Shown: positions 54,917-63,980 of the stretch, one piece after another
How the letters are laid out: each line of letters begins with the position of its first letter
How positions within the stretch are numbered: position 1 is the first letter of the stretch
DNA from: CAIWHR01 sp963836265
GTDB taxonomy: Bacteria; Pseudomonadota; Gammaproteobacteria; Burkholderiales; Casimicrobiaceae
Direction: 5' to 3'
Assembly: GCA_963836265.1 (NCBI GenBank)
Contig: CAWIIO010000004.1
Location: forward strand, 62,001-126,000
DNA length: 64,000 bases
Made by a program: the position numbers and the translations under genes
The notes under the pieces: generated by a model
What the model saw: the letters and a program-made list of their open reading frames with translations, nothing else
What the model was told of the DNA's origin: nothing
The model's database searches: none

Positions 54917-54945
54917 ACAATAGCATGGAAACCCAGGGATGACAA
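54917..54945 (-). promoter_or_regulatory. Promoter of PKD gene 2 (sigma-70-like with extended -10)
   Basis: On the minus strand TTGTCA (54940-54945) and TATTGT (54917-54922) are 17 nt apart, and TGC precedes the -10. The full element ATGCTATTGTCAT is at 54914-54926, identical to those at 8560-8572 and 52134-52146. The sequence between promoter and riboswitch is not conserved between the two PKD genes, which makes the conserved element stand out. Confidence 0.55.
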
Positions 54946-55228
54946 CGTCTTCCTTCATTGTTGATAGCGCCGGCGTTTGCACAGGCAGGAGACCGGCCCC
55001 TCTCCTACAAAGCGCCGCCGTTACCAAGCTCGAAGTACAGATCTGCCCCGAGATCTCGCTCTTGCGCATCGCCGCTCAGGACGGGACCCAGACTACGTGG
55101 TGGAAGTGTTTGGAATCGATCCATCTCTCGGGGGCGGAAATGATCGAAGCGAATCAATAGGCTGCGCTGTCAAGCCCCTCAAATTCGGGCGGCCCGAAGA
55201 CTCGAGCGCGAAGGCGCCGACGACGTCC

Positions 55229-55655
55229 TTTGTTGGAAGAAACAGGGTATTCAGGGCCCGGGCCGGTGGAATTGCGACGCCGGAGGCAGCTCGACCGAGG
55301 AGAATTTCAAGTTGAAGAAGTTGGTCGCTGACTTGAGCCTCGATATAGCGATGCTGCAGGAGGTGGTCCGTCGAGACATCTGCAGCCGGCACGTAGACGG
55401 AACTCGTGAACGGCTTGCGGACGCGATTTGACGCGCGTCGCAGCCGGGGCGTGTGCGGTGAGGATGGTTTGGGGTTCCGTGTGCCACTACCGCTCGCGGC
55501 GCCAAGATCAGACGCCGCTGCTCGCGCGCATCCAGGAAATCGCGGCGATCCGAGTCCGAAACGGCTATCAGCGGATCCAGGTGCTGCTGCGACGTGAAGG
55601 CGGGCACATCATCACAAGCGCGTGTGCCGGCTGTATCGTCAGGCCGGCTTGTCAC
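55229..55655 (+). mobile_element. Degraded IS3-family (IS407-like) transposase remnant
   Basis: Pieces of both transposase frames are visible. OrfA tail: a WKKQ segment near 55236 and EENFKLKKLVADLSLDIAML at about 55309-55368. OrfB start: HYRSRRQDQTPLLARIQEIA, RVRNGYQRIQVLLRREGGHI and, after a shift of frame near 55610, HHKRVCRLYRQAGLSL. At least two or three frameshifts and the loss of the DDE catalytic core show it is dead. It marks the right edge of the EPS region and has probably been involved in rearrangement. I could not define inverted repeats. Confidence 0.75.
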
Positions 55656-56554
55656 TCTTCGAGCGTCGCTTCGCCAGCACGTTCCTCGTCAGCTGCGCGA
55701 CACCCGAAACGTTGGGCGAGAAAGAAGAGTATGCCCGCCGGTCGGGAAAAGGAGCCGTGATCGGGATTCACCAAGGACTGGAATCGATCGACGATCCGGT
55801 CGTGAACAAGATTCGCACGACATTGCTCGATGACGAGGTGCTTCAGCGGAAGGTCACCGAACTCGTGCAAGCAGCGGTAGTGGGAGCTCGACAAGGCATA
55901 GCGGACGCTCACCCCGACCAGAGCGCGGCTGCAATTACCGAAGCCGTTGCTGGCGTCCTGGACCGGCACCTGGAGCAAACCGCCGGGCGAGTTCTTCTCG
56001 CAGCGGGGTCGACCGGCTATTCGACGACCCTGAGGACCGTGCATGACTCCATCGGCGTCGCCGCGGACAGCTTCGAGATTGCATCGCCACGGTTTGCCGC
56101 GGGTGCGCGCAACGTCGTCGAGTCCTCGCTCGACGGCGCGCTGGCAGCCGTATCCGAGAGATTCGACCAAAAAACGCGCGAGCTCGTCCAGGAGGAGATG
56201 GCACTACGTGGGCGGCCTCTCGCGCACTGCCGCACGCGAGGCAGTGGGCGGGTTCAAACAAGGACTGGCGGAGGAGTTTCCCGAATTCTTCCCGCGCCCC
56301 CGGTTCTGGAGCGACTGGCTGCAGACCACCTTGGTGCCGGGTCCATCGTGCTGTTCATCCTGCTCGTTGTCGCAGGAATCGTGATCGTCCAACTCGCACG
56401 CAGTTACCGTCTCGGCCAGCAGGCGCTGTCCATCATGGCGCAGAACGTCGAGCGCCACGGTTCCCCGGAGCTCAAGGCGGCGCTCTACCAAAGTCCCGGC
56501 CCTGGCGGCGCCGATTCCGGGCTTGCCGAGTTCCTGCGCAAGCGGGGCGCTTGA
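55622..56554 (+). CDS. Hypothetical membrane protein, N-terminus fused to IS remnant, compensated frameshifts
   Basis: A 310-codon frame whose first ten or so residues are the tail of the IS3 transposase. The true protein may begin near FASTFLVSCATPE, which looks like a lipoprotein signal (LVSC). It is mostly helical with one clear membrane segment near the C-terminus (SIVLFILLVVAGIVIVQLA). Between about 56205 and 56340 the encoded residues look wrong, while the +1 frame reads a natural continuation (YVGGLSRTAAREAVGGFKQG, then FPEFFPRPRFWSDWLQTTL); the frame returns just before the membrane segment. So two opposite indels are present. Function unknown. Confidence 0.5.
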   Translation: MCRLYRQAGLSLFERRFASTFLVSCATPETLGEKEEYARRSGKGAVIGIHQGLESIDDPVVNKIRTTLLDDEVLQRKVTELVQAAVVGARQGIADAHPDQSAAAITEAVAGVLDRHLEQTAGRVLLAAGSTGYSTTLRTVHDSIGVAADSFEIASPRFAAGARNVVESSLDGALAAVSERFDQKTRELVQEEMALRGRPLAHCRTRGSGRVQTRTGGGVSRILPAPPVLERLAADHLGAGSIVLFILLVVAGIVIVQLARSYRLGQQALSIMAQNVERHGSPELKAALYQSPGPGGADSGLAEFLRKRGA

Positions 56555-56807
56555 GCGCTTGCCCCAGGGCGGAGGAGTGACCCGCAACGGCGAGCTCGTT
56601 CAGCGGTACAACCGAGAAGCGGTCGGTTGCCGCTTTCCCTCAATCGGGACGTTGAAGGCGTGTACTGCGAACGATTGAACGGGGCGAAGACCAAAAATCA
56701 GGAATCCAACCCAGCCTCGAGCCCCCTGCCCGCGATCGCGTCCCCGTCAGGCTGAAGGTTCCGCCGATCGGTCGCCGGCACGGCGAACGCTGTACCGAGA
56801 GCCGTAA

Positions 56808-57390
56808 ATGAGGATCGCCATCAACGGGGCCGGTATCGCCGGTCCGACGCTCGCATATTGGCTGCGGAAGTCCGCTCACGACGCGCTGCTGATCGACGAG
56901 GCACCGCAGCTCCGCAGTGGCGGCTTCCCGGTGGAGGTTTTCGGCCGCGCCACCAACGGCCGCTTCACGAGCCTGCGGCGCTCCGACCTCGCGGCGACGA
57001 TCCACGCTGCGCTGGATGGGAGAGTCGAGACAGTCTCTGGCGCCTCGGTCGCGCGGATCACGCCTGAACGTGACCGCCTGCAGATCAGCTTCGATCAGGC
57101 AGCCCCGCGTCAATTCGATCTGGTCATCGGCGCGGACTGATTGCATTCGCGCGTCCGCCAGCGCGAGTTCGGACCGCAAGCAGAATTCGAAGTCTCGCTT
57201 GGTTACCACGTCGCCGGTTCAGCAGGAGTCGGCGGCGAAATTCGCTTCCGCGTTCGCGCCGAAGCGTGCCTTCGGCATCACATTCCGCAACCATGTCACG
57301 CGGCTCCTGACGATTCCGTTCCTTGCGGATTACTTCATCGGCCGCGATTTGCGCGATGACATTGCGCTTCCCGACTACGCATTCCAGTAA
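56808..57390 (+). pseudogene. Broken FAD-dependent monooxygenase
   Basis: Starts as a PHBH-type flavin monooxygenase (INGAGIAGPTLAYWLR, EVFGRATNGRFTSLRR). At 57138-57140 the conserved GADG motif is interrupted: GAD is followed by TGA where GGA (Gly) is expected, and the frame then continues LHSRVR and FGPQAEFEVSLGYHVA. After about 57200 the frame shifts and only the C-terminus of the enzyme remains (AFGITFRNHVTRLLTIPFLA, ending ALPDYAFQ). About 200 central codons are gone. A nonsense codon plus an internal deletion make it a pseudogene. Confidence 0.8.
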
Positions 57391-57597
57391 ACGTGCTTCT
57401 TGCCTTGGCCATTGTCTGTGCTCGACTGGCGCTCGCGCGATGGGTTTGACGGGCGTCTCGCTCAGAGCCAAATTACGGCCATCGAAACCGGGGAGAGCGT
57501 CACGAAGACCCATAGTTCGACGATCCCATTGGCTTGCAGGTCCGGCCGGCGGGAACTTGGGCGCCCCGCTGACGTCAAGACTACGAGGAGGTCTTCG

Positions 57598-58722
57598 ATG
57601 AACCTTCCCGAGCAAGCCGAAGTGCTGGTAGTCGGCGCGGGTCCTACAGGGCTTTCGGGCGCGCTGTTCCTAGCGGAGCGAGGCATCCGGTCACGCATCA
57701 TCGACCGAGGCGGACAGCCGAGCGCGACGTCGCGCGCGCAGGTCGTCAATCCGCGCGCTCTCGAACTCCTGGAGCCGACGGGCGTGACCGAGGCGATCCT
57801 GGCGGAGTCGCGACCGATCATCGGGGTGAAGTTCTACGAGGACTGGAAGCCACTCGCCCGGCTCGCTTTCGCCAGCCTGCCTTCGCGCTACGCCATGTCG
57901 GTGATCCCGCAGGCGCGCACCGAGGCCTTGCTCGCGCAGGCGCTCGCGGAGCGCGGAATCACGCCGGAGTGGGGAGTCGAATTCGAAACGTTGACCCAGA
58001 CCGACGCCGAGGTGACGGCGAGCCTGAAAAATGACGGCGGCGCCTCCGAATCGGCCAGCTTCCCGCTGCTTCTCGCGGCGGACGGCGCGCACAGCCGCGT
58101 CCGCGAAGCGCTCCGGCTCAAGTTCGAGGGTCATGGCTTCCCGGAGCCCTGGCCACTGTATGACCTGCACCTCAACGACCCGCTCGATCTCGACCACGCA
58201 CACGTCTCGTTCGTCAGCGAGGGCCTCGTTTTCCTGCTTGCCATCCGGCCAGGGTTATGGCGGCTGTTCGGCGACGTCGACGACCTGCCCGCGCGCCTTC
58301 CGCAGGGAGCCGAGCCGGGAGAAACGGAGTGGACGTCATCGTTTCATATCGGCGACAAGCTGACCGAATCGGAACTCGTCGGCCGGGTCGCCATCGCGGG
58401 GGATGCGGCGCATATTCATTCTCCCGTGGGGGCGCGTGGCATGAACCTCGGCATCGAGGACGCGTTCGTCTTTGCCGCGTGTGCGGCCGACGCCCTCCGG
58501 CGTCGGCCCGAGCGAATCAATGATTACGGCCGTTTGCGCCGTCCGATTCACATGAGCGTGGTAGCTCGAATGGACAAGCTGACCGCGCTCGCGCGCGGGC
58601 GACCGGGGTGGGTAGCTGCATTGCGCCACGCTCTGTTCCCCGGCCTGACGAGCTTCGGGCCCATCGCGAGGGTGATGCGCGACTTCATTACCGGGCTCGA
58701 CCACGACGCAAGAACGGCGTGA
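57598..58722 (+). CDS. FAD-dependent aromatic-ring-type monooxygenase
   Basis: A 374-residue flavoprotein of the PHBH/UbiH fold: VLVVGAGPTGLSGALFLAE, LLLAADGAHSRVREAL and the FAD-binding GRVAIAGDAAHIHSPVGARG. ATG 57598 follows AGGAGG at proper spacing. Such enzymes hydroxylate aromatic or polyketide substrates with NAD(P)H and O2. It stands next to a broken relative (56808). Outside the NRPS/PKS operon, so a link to that pathway is only a possibility. Confidence 0.88.
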   Translation: MNLPEQAEVLVVGAGPTGLSGALFLAERGIRSRIIDRGGQPSATSRAQVVNPRALELLEPTGVTEAILAESRPIIGVKFYEDWKPLARLAFASLPSRYAMSVIPQARTEALLAQALAERGITPEWGVEFETLTQTDAEVTASLKNDGGASESASFPLLLAADGAHSRVREALRLKFEGHGFPEPWPLYDLHLNDPLDLDHAHVSFVSEGLVFLLAIRPGLWRLFGDVDDLPARLPQGAEPGETEWTSSFHIGDKLTESELVGRVAIAGDAAHIHSPVGARGMNLGIEDAFVFAACAADALRRRPERINDYGRLRRPIHMSVVARMDKLTALARGRPGWVAALRHALFPGLTSFGPIARVMRDFITGLDHDARTA

Positions 58723-58870
58723 AATGGACGCCAAGTGAGTACCGTCGGAGAGGAAACGCCAGGGGGCACCCGATCCGCGGAACAGTCCGAAAGCGGAGGA
58801 CGCTCACCTTAACCTTCGCGTCTCCCGACGGCTCGCGACAATTGTTGGCGATTCGGTCAAAGCTGACGCC

Positions 58871-59530
58871 ATGGGGGAGGAAGTCCGTCTCCCTTGGTAT
58901 AGTGCGACGCACCCCAATGTAACGGACATGTTTCCCGTAACTACCGGTTTGATCGTCGCCAACGCGGCGATGTTCCTGTTGCAGTCCGTGGCGCCCGGAG
59001 TGCTGTTCCCGCTCGCGCTGTGGCCGCTCGGCGGCGCTCCGGCCGGCGCCGGCGTGGGCTTCGCGCCATGGCAGCTCGTCACCTACGGATTCCTGCACGG
59101 CAGCCTGCTGCATCTTGCATTCAACATGTTTGCGCTGTACATGTTCGGGGGTGCGATCGAACGGGTATTCGGCGCCCGCCGGTACCTGACGTATTACCTT
59201 GTCTGCGTCGTTTCCGCTGCGCTCACGCAGCTGATCTTCGCGGCCATCACGGGCGGCTTCTATCCGACGGTCGGCGCTTCCGGTGGAGTCTTCGGGCTGT
59301 TGCTGGCGTACGCGATCTACTTCCCGAACAATCGCGTCATGCTGCTGTTCCCGCCGATTCCCATGCCGGCGCGGATGTTCGTCATGATCTATGCGGCGCT
59401 GGAGCTCTACCTCGGCGTGACGGGTAGCCAGGGAGGTGTCGCCCACTTTGCACACCTCGGCGGCATGATCGGCGGGTTCGCGATGCTGCGCTATTGGCGG
59501 GGTCCCGGCGGCTGGCGGCTGGTGCGCTAG
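58871..59530 (+). CDS. Rhomboid-family intramembrane serine protease
   Basis: A protein of about 200-219 residues with six membrane segments. Active-site serine in GASGGVFGLLLAY and histidine in VAHFAHLGGMIGG; HGSLLHLAFNMFALYMFG carries the conserved H...N of TM2. Start is ATG 58871 or, more probably, ATG 58928, which begins the first membrane segment (MFPVTTGLIVANAAMF). Rhomboids cut membrane proteins within the bilayer; the substrate is unknown. Confidence 0.9.
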   Translation: MGEEVRLPWYSATHPNVTDMFPVTTGLIVANAAMFLLQSVAPGVLFPLALWPLGGAPAGAGVGFAPWQLVTYGFLHGSLLHLAFNMFALYMFGGAIERVFGARRYLTYYLVCVVSAALTQLIFAAITGGFYPTVGASGGVFGLLLAYAIYFPNNRVMLLFPPIPMPARMFVMIYAALELYLGVTGSQGGVAHFAHLGGMIGGFAMLRYWRGPGGWRLVR

Positions 59531-59633
59531 GCATTTGCGGGCCCGGACTCCGTCGGGCGGCGCCAAATATCCCTGCGGGGATGGCCACGCAAGAACGAGA
59601 AGGCACCCCGGGAGGTGGCGGAGAAGGAAGCGG

Positions 59634-60341
59634 CTAGAACTTTTCCACCCAGGGCCTGAGATCCAGCTCGTGCGTCCAGGCACCGCGCGGTTGTCGGTGA
59701 AGCTGATAGTACGATTCTGCAATCGCGGGCGCGGGCAGGAGCGAGTCCGGTCCTCGGTCGTCAAGCAATTGCCGATTGCGGTCCGATTCGATCTGTCCGT
59801 CAATGATGACGTGCGCAACATGGATGCCCTTCGGGCCGAGCTCGCGCGCCATCGATTGGGCGAGTGCCCGCAGTCCGAATTTGGGCACGGCCAGATTGGT
59901 GAAGCCGGCACCGCCGCGCAATGACGCCGTGGCCCCGGTGAAGATGATGGTGCCGGTTCCACTGGAAGCCATGAGACGCGCCGCGGCCTGGCCGACCACA
60001 AGGCCCGCGAAGCAGCCAACCCGCCAGCAGTGCTCGAAGGATTCCGGGCTGATCTCGAGGATTCCGCCACGCACGTAGGTGCCGGCGTTGAATACGACGA
60101 GGCTCGGGTCCCCGAGCTCTCGTCCGACGGTCGCGAAAAGTTTCGCGACAGCGGCCGGCTGCGTGGCGTCGCAGGCCTCCAATCGAAGGTCGAGTGCCGC
60201 CCGTGCGTCCAGCGCTGCGCGCAGCTTGCCTGGATCGCGAGCCGCCGCGACGACGCCCATCCCGGCCTGCGCAAACCGCTCCGCGAGAGCCCGCCCCAGA
60301 CCGGGTCCCGCGCCGATGACCACGGCGATTTCTCGTGTCAT
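59634..60341 (-). CDS. Atypical short-chain dehydrogenase lacking the catalytic tyrosine
   Basis: A 235-residue SDR: nucleotide-binding GAGPGLGRALAERFA, VVFNAGTY and FTGATASLRGGAG. In place of YxxxK the sequence reads LAVPK within NLAVPKFGLRALAQSMARE, so lysine is kept but tyrosine is leucine. A family of SDRs with this substitution and the GPKGIHVAHVIIDG segment is known; activity is uncertain. Stands alone on the minus strand. Confidence 0.85.
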   Translation of the reverse strand: MTREIAVVIGAGPGLGRALAERFAQAGMGVVAAARDPGKLRAALDARAALDLRLEACDATQPAAVAKLFATVGRELGDPSLVVFNAGTYVRGGILEISPESFEHCWRVGCFAGLVVGQAAARLMASSGTGTIIFTGATASLRGGAGFTNLAVPKFGLRALAQSMARELGPKGIHVAHVIIDGQIESDRNRQLLDDRGPDSLLPAPAIAESYYQLHRQPRGAWTHELDLRPWVEKF

Positions 60342-60563
60342 GCCTGGATCAACCCCGAAGACGCGCCGGAGCGAAAGCTCGTGACCGCCGAGACTGCTGC
60401 GGGCCGGGCGGGAGCCGCTCCGCCACCGCCTTGCTGGGGGAGTTCAGGGAATCCTCGCGTTGTCATCGGGAACTCTTTTGTAGGTCGCTTGGCAGCCACG
60501 GTGACGGGGCGACCCTCGAATAGGGCCTCAGCCGCTCTTCCATGGTGCCCCCTTTGGATCGTA

Positions 60564-62261
60564 TCAGGCTGCGACGGCCAGATATTGATGGATCAGCGCG
60601 ACAACGGCCGCGCCTTCTCCGATCGCGCCGCCGACGCGCTTCACCGAACCCGAACGCACGTCACCGACGGCGAACACGCCGGGCAAGTTCGACTCGAGCG
60701 GAGCAGCTCCCGGCGCGACGCTCGAGCACGCCTTGCCGGTGAGCACGAACCCGTTCGAGTCGAGCGCGACGCCACAACCTTCCAGCCAAGCGGTCTCGGG
60801 ATCGGCACCGACGAACAGAAACACGTGGTGCAACGGTCGGCGCTCTTCCAAGTCGGTCTCGCTGTTGCGCCAGGTCACTGCCCCAAGCCCCCCCGCCGCC
60901 TCGTCGTGGAGTCCGGCAAGTTGCGTATGGGGATGCAGCTCGATGTTCGGCGTGGCGTCGATGCGATCGATCAGATAGCGTGACATGCTGGCGGCGAGGC
61001 CAGGGCCGCGTACCAGCACGTGGACCTTCGACGCGTATTCGCTCAGAAAGACCGCCGCCTGCCCGGCCGAGTTGCCGCCGCCGACCAGGGCGACTTCGGT
61101 CCCCGAACACATCTTCGCTTCGAGGGCCGAAGCCCAATACCAGACGCCGCGGCCTTCGAACTCGGCGAGCCGCGGTACGTCGGGTCGGCGATAGCGCGCA
61201 CCGCTCGCGACGACGACGGTGCGAGACCTGAGCCTGTTTCCGTCGGCCAGCGTCAACGACAATTCGCCGCCGGATCCCGCCCGCGCGCAGTCCAGCCCCG
61301 CCGCCCTGGCCGGGATCAGGATCTCCGCACCGAACTTCTGTGCCTGCACGAAGGCGCGGCCGGCGAGCGCCTGGCCGGAAATTCCGGTCGGAAAGCCGAG
61401 GTAGTTCTCGATGCGCGCGCTCGCGCCCGCCTGTCCGCCAAACGACCGGCCGTCGAGGACGACGACGCGCAAGCCCTCCGAGGCTGCGTAGACGGCGGTC
61501 GCCAGGCCCGCGGGTCCGGCGCCCACGACGATGACGTCGAAGAGTTCGTCGCGAGGGGCGGCGTCGAGCATGCCGAGGCAGCGCCCCAGCGCTTCCTCGG
61601 ACGGGTCGAGCAGCACGGTGCCGTTGGGGCAGATGGCGAGGACTTGACCCGCTGCGGCGCCGTATTGTTCGAACAAGGCTGCGGCGGCGGCGTCGTGCTC
61701 GGCGTCGACAGTGTGGTGAGGGTAGCCGTTTCGCTTCAGGAAGGTCTGCAGGCGCAGCAGCTCGGGCGACTGCGGCTCGCCGATCAGCACGGGTCCGCTC
61801 GCACCGGCTTCGATCAGCCCGACTCGGCGCAGGATCAGGGCCCGGACGATGCGCTCACCGAGATCCGCCTCGGCGATGATCAGCGCGCGCAATTGCTCCG
61901 GCGGCACCAGAAGCGCTTCGACGTCTTCTTCCGCAACCGTGTCCACCAGCGCATGGCGGCCGGAAAGCGTGGCCACTTCGGCGATGAACTGGCCCGGGCC
62001 CCGACTCCCGAGCGGCACCGCCCGGCCGAGGCCGTCGCGCTGGCTGATGACGACCGTACCCTTCAACACGACGAACATGCCGGGAGCCGGCTCGCCCGCC
62101 GCGAACAACCGCTCGCCGCGCCCATAACGCCGCGATGTGCCGAACCGTCCGATTCGCGCGATCTCCGCATCTGTCAGCTGCGGAAACATCTGATGGTGCC
62201 GGCTCGCGAGCGTGCTCTGGGGCTCGTGGCCCGCTGCAAGGTCCGAATTCATCGACTTCAT
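60564..62261 (-). CDS. cNMP-binding domain fused to thioredoxin-reductase-like flavoprotein
   Basis: A 565-residue fusion. About 20-140: cyclic-nucleotide-binding-like domain (RYGRGERLFAAGEPAPGMF, GQFIAEVATLSGRHALVD). About 155-230: a thioredoxin/glutaredoxin-like linker. About 240-565: thioredoxin reductase fold with FAD site IVVGAGPAGLATAVYAA, NADPH site VALVGGGNSAGQAAVF and C-terminal NLPGVFAVGDVRSGSVKRV. The redox CxxC of true thioredoxin reductases is WASA here (GVWYWASALEAK), so it cannot reduce thioredoxin in the normal way. It may be a nucleotide-gated NADPH oxidoreductase. Confidence 0.9.
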   Translation of the reverse strand: MKSMNSDLAAGHEPQSTLASRHHQMFPQLTDAEIARIGRFGTSRRYGRGERLFAAGEPAPGMFVVLKGTVVISQRDGLGRAVPLGSRGPGQFIAEVATLSGRHALVDTVAEEDVEALLVPPEQLRALIIAEADLGERIVRALILRRVGLIEAGASGPVLIGEPQSPELLRLQTFLKRNGYPHHTVDAEHDAAAAALFEQYGAAAGQVLAICPNGTVLLDPSEEALGRCLGMLDAAPRDELFDVIVVGAGPAGLATAVYAASEGLRVVVLDGRSFGGQAGASARIENYLGFPTGISGQALAGRAFVQAQKFGAEILIPARAAGLDCARAGSGGELSLTLADGNRLRSRTVVVASGARYRRPDVPRLAEFEGRGVWYWASALEAKMCSGTEVALVGGGNSAGQAAVFLSEYASKVHVLVRGPGLAASMSRYLIDRIDATPNIELHPHTQLAGLHDEAAGGLGAVTWRNSETDLEERRPLHHVFLFVGADPETAWLEGCGVALDSNGFVLTGKACSSVAPGAAPLESNLPGVFAVGDVRSGSVKRVGGAIGEGAAVVALIHQYLAVAA

Positions 62262-62489
62262 CCGCGAAGGGACTGCGGGAAAACGCGTTGACTGATCGGA
62301 TGATCTTTTGCTACCTGGCCCCTGTGCCCCGATCCAGCGGCGTAGCCAGGGATCAGAACCGCCGCCGAGGCGCTGCCCCCATGGTGACGCTCACGGCGCC
62401 TCCGTCGACAGCCGCCAACGGCGTCGTGAATCGGGGTCCGAAGTGCGGCGTGAACGGGTGCGGCAATGCAGCATCGAGACATGACGCCC

Positions 62490-63191
62490 TTACGGCAGAT
62501 CGAATACGAGGATCTCGGCGTTGTCGGTTTTCGCGATCACCGTGAGCGCCGTCTCGTCGTGTACGGCGGCACCGTCGCCGGCTTTGAGAAGTTGCCGGTT
62601 GGCTTCGACCGAGCCGCGAACGACCTGCAGCCAGCCCTTGCGTCCGGTACGGAAGGCGTGCGTTGCCATTTCACCGGTATCCAGGATCGCGGCGAAAAGC
62701 TCTGCGCTCTGGTGGATGACGATCGAGCCGTCGCGTCCTTCGGAGGAGCCTACGAGACGCAATCGGCCGCGCTTTTCGTCGTCTGGAAATCGCTTCTGGT
62801 CGTAACGCGGCACGATCCCCTCGCGATCCGGCACGATCCAGATCTGCAGAAAGTGGACCGGCTCGGTCTTCGAGTGATTGAATTCGCTGTGGCGAATGCC
62901 GGTGCCGGCCGACATGATCTGCACGTCCCCCGGGCGGATCACGGATCCCGTGCCGATGCTGTCCCGGTGTTCGAGGGCGCCTTGGAGCACGTAGGAGATG
63001 ATCTCCATGTCGCGGTGTCCGTGGGTGCCGAATCCTTGCCCCGGGCTGACCCGGTCTTCGTTGATCACCCTAAGCGGACCGAAGCCCAGGTGGCCCGGAT
63101 CGTAGTAGTCGCCGAAGGAAAACGTGTGGCGGCTATGAAGCCACCCCAGGTCGGCCGTGCCCCGATCGGCGCCCTTGCGAATCTCCAGCAC
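62490..63191 (-). CDS. Pirin-family bicupin (YhhW-like)
   Basis: A 233-residue cupin protein: LHSRHTFSFGDYYDPGHLGF, VINEDRVSPGQGFGTHGHRD and EIISYVLQGALEHRDSIG, with His-His-His-Glu metal ligands typical of pirins and quercetinases. The best start is the GTG at 63191 after a GGAG box; no ATG fits, and the upstream extension overlaps the Dps gene. It follows dps by 11 nt, forming a two-gene stress operon. Confidence 0.88.
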   Translation of the reverse strand: MLEIRKGADRGTADLGWLHSRHTFSFGDYYDPGHLGFGPLRVINEDRVSPGQGFGTHGHRDMEIISYVLQGALEHRDSIGTGSVIRPGDVQIMSAGTGIRHSEFNHSKTEPVHFLQIWIVPDREGIVPRYDQKRFPDDEKRGRLRLVGSSEGRDGSIVIHQSAELFAAILDTGEMATHAFRTGRKGWLQVVRGSVEANRQLLKAGDGAAVHDETALTVIAKTDNAEILVFDLP

Positions 63192-63202
63192 GATAGTCTC
63201 CG

Positions 63203-63733
63203 TCAGCGGCCCGGTGTTTCGCCCGAGCGAGTCACCTCGAAGAGGAACCATGCGCGTCGTTCGGCCTCGTCGATCCAGACTTCCAGGAGGCTTGCCGTTG
63301 CCACGTCGCGGTGTTCGTCGCATACGCCGTGCGTTTCGCGCATGCGATCTGCGAGTCGCGCGTTGTCCTCGCGCAGCTCGGCCAGCATGTCGAGTGGCGT
63401 GACGTATGCCGCGTCGTTGTCCAAAATGCGTTGCAGACGCGCAATGTGGCCGATCGAGCGCAGTGTCGTCCCGCCGAGCTTGCGCACGCGCTCGGCGATG
63501 GGGTCGGTGGTCGCGTACAGCTGGTCAGCTTGCTCGTCCAAAAGCAGGTGATAGTCGCGGAAGTGAGGTCCGGAGACGTGCCAGTGGAAGTTCTTGGTCT
63601 TGAGGTACAGCGCGAAGAAATCCGCAAGCAGCGCGTTGAGTGCGCCGGCGATGTCGCGGGTGGCTCTTGTCCCCAAGCGGGTCGGCGTGTCCAGTTTGGC
63701 GTTTCGCCGAGAAGCCTTTGTCCTTTCCTTCAT
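63203..63733 (-). CDS. dps: Dps-family ferritin-like DNA-protection protein
   Basis: A 176-residue Dps: LLADFFALYLKTKNFHWHVS, GPHFRDYHLLLDEQADQLY with ferroxidase His/Asp/Glu ligands, then DPIAERVRKLGGTTLRSIG. The lysine- and arginine-rich N-terminal tail (MKERTKASRRNAK) suits DNA binding. Start ATG 63733 with GGGAGA; ATG 63778 is less likely. Stores iron and protects DNA from peroxide. Upstream partner of the pirin gene. Confidence 0.92.
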   Translation of the reverse strand: MKERTKASRRNAKLDTPTRLGTRATRDIAGALNALLADFFALYLKTKNFHWHVSGPHFRDYHLLLDEQADQLYATTDPIAERVRKLGGTTLRSIGHIARLQRILDNDAAYVTPLDMLAELREDNARLADRMRETHGVCDEHRDVATASLLEVWIDEAERRAWFLFEVTRSGETPGR

Positions 63734-63980
63734 GATGGGGTCTCCCGAACGAGATTGCCGGAGAGGACGCTTGACCATAACGAGATCGCGGTCTCTCGGC
63801 CAACAGTCTTGGCTGCGCCAGGGCTACTGCCTCGTACTTCGTTGGTCGAATGGTGGAGGCGCCGCACGTCGGTTCAAGACATCGCGTCAGCCGTCGCCGA
63901 TCACCTTCGAGCGGGGTTGCACAGAACGATCGGGTGCGCGGTACGCGGATACCCTACCATCATCTGAACGGAGGCGGCAC

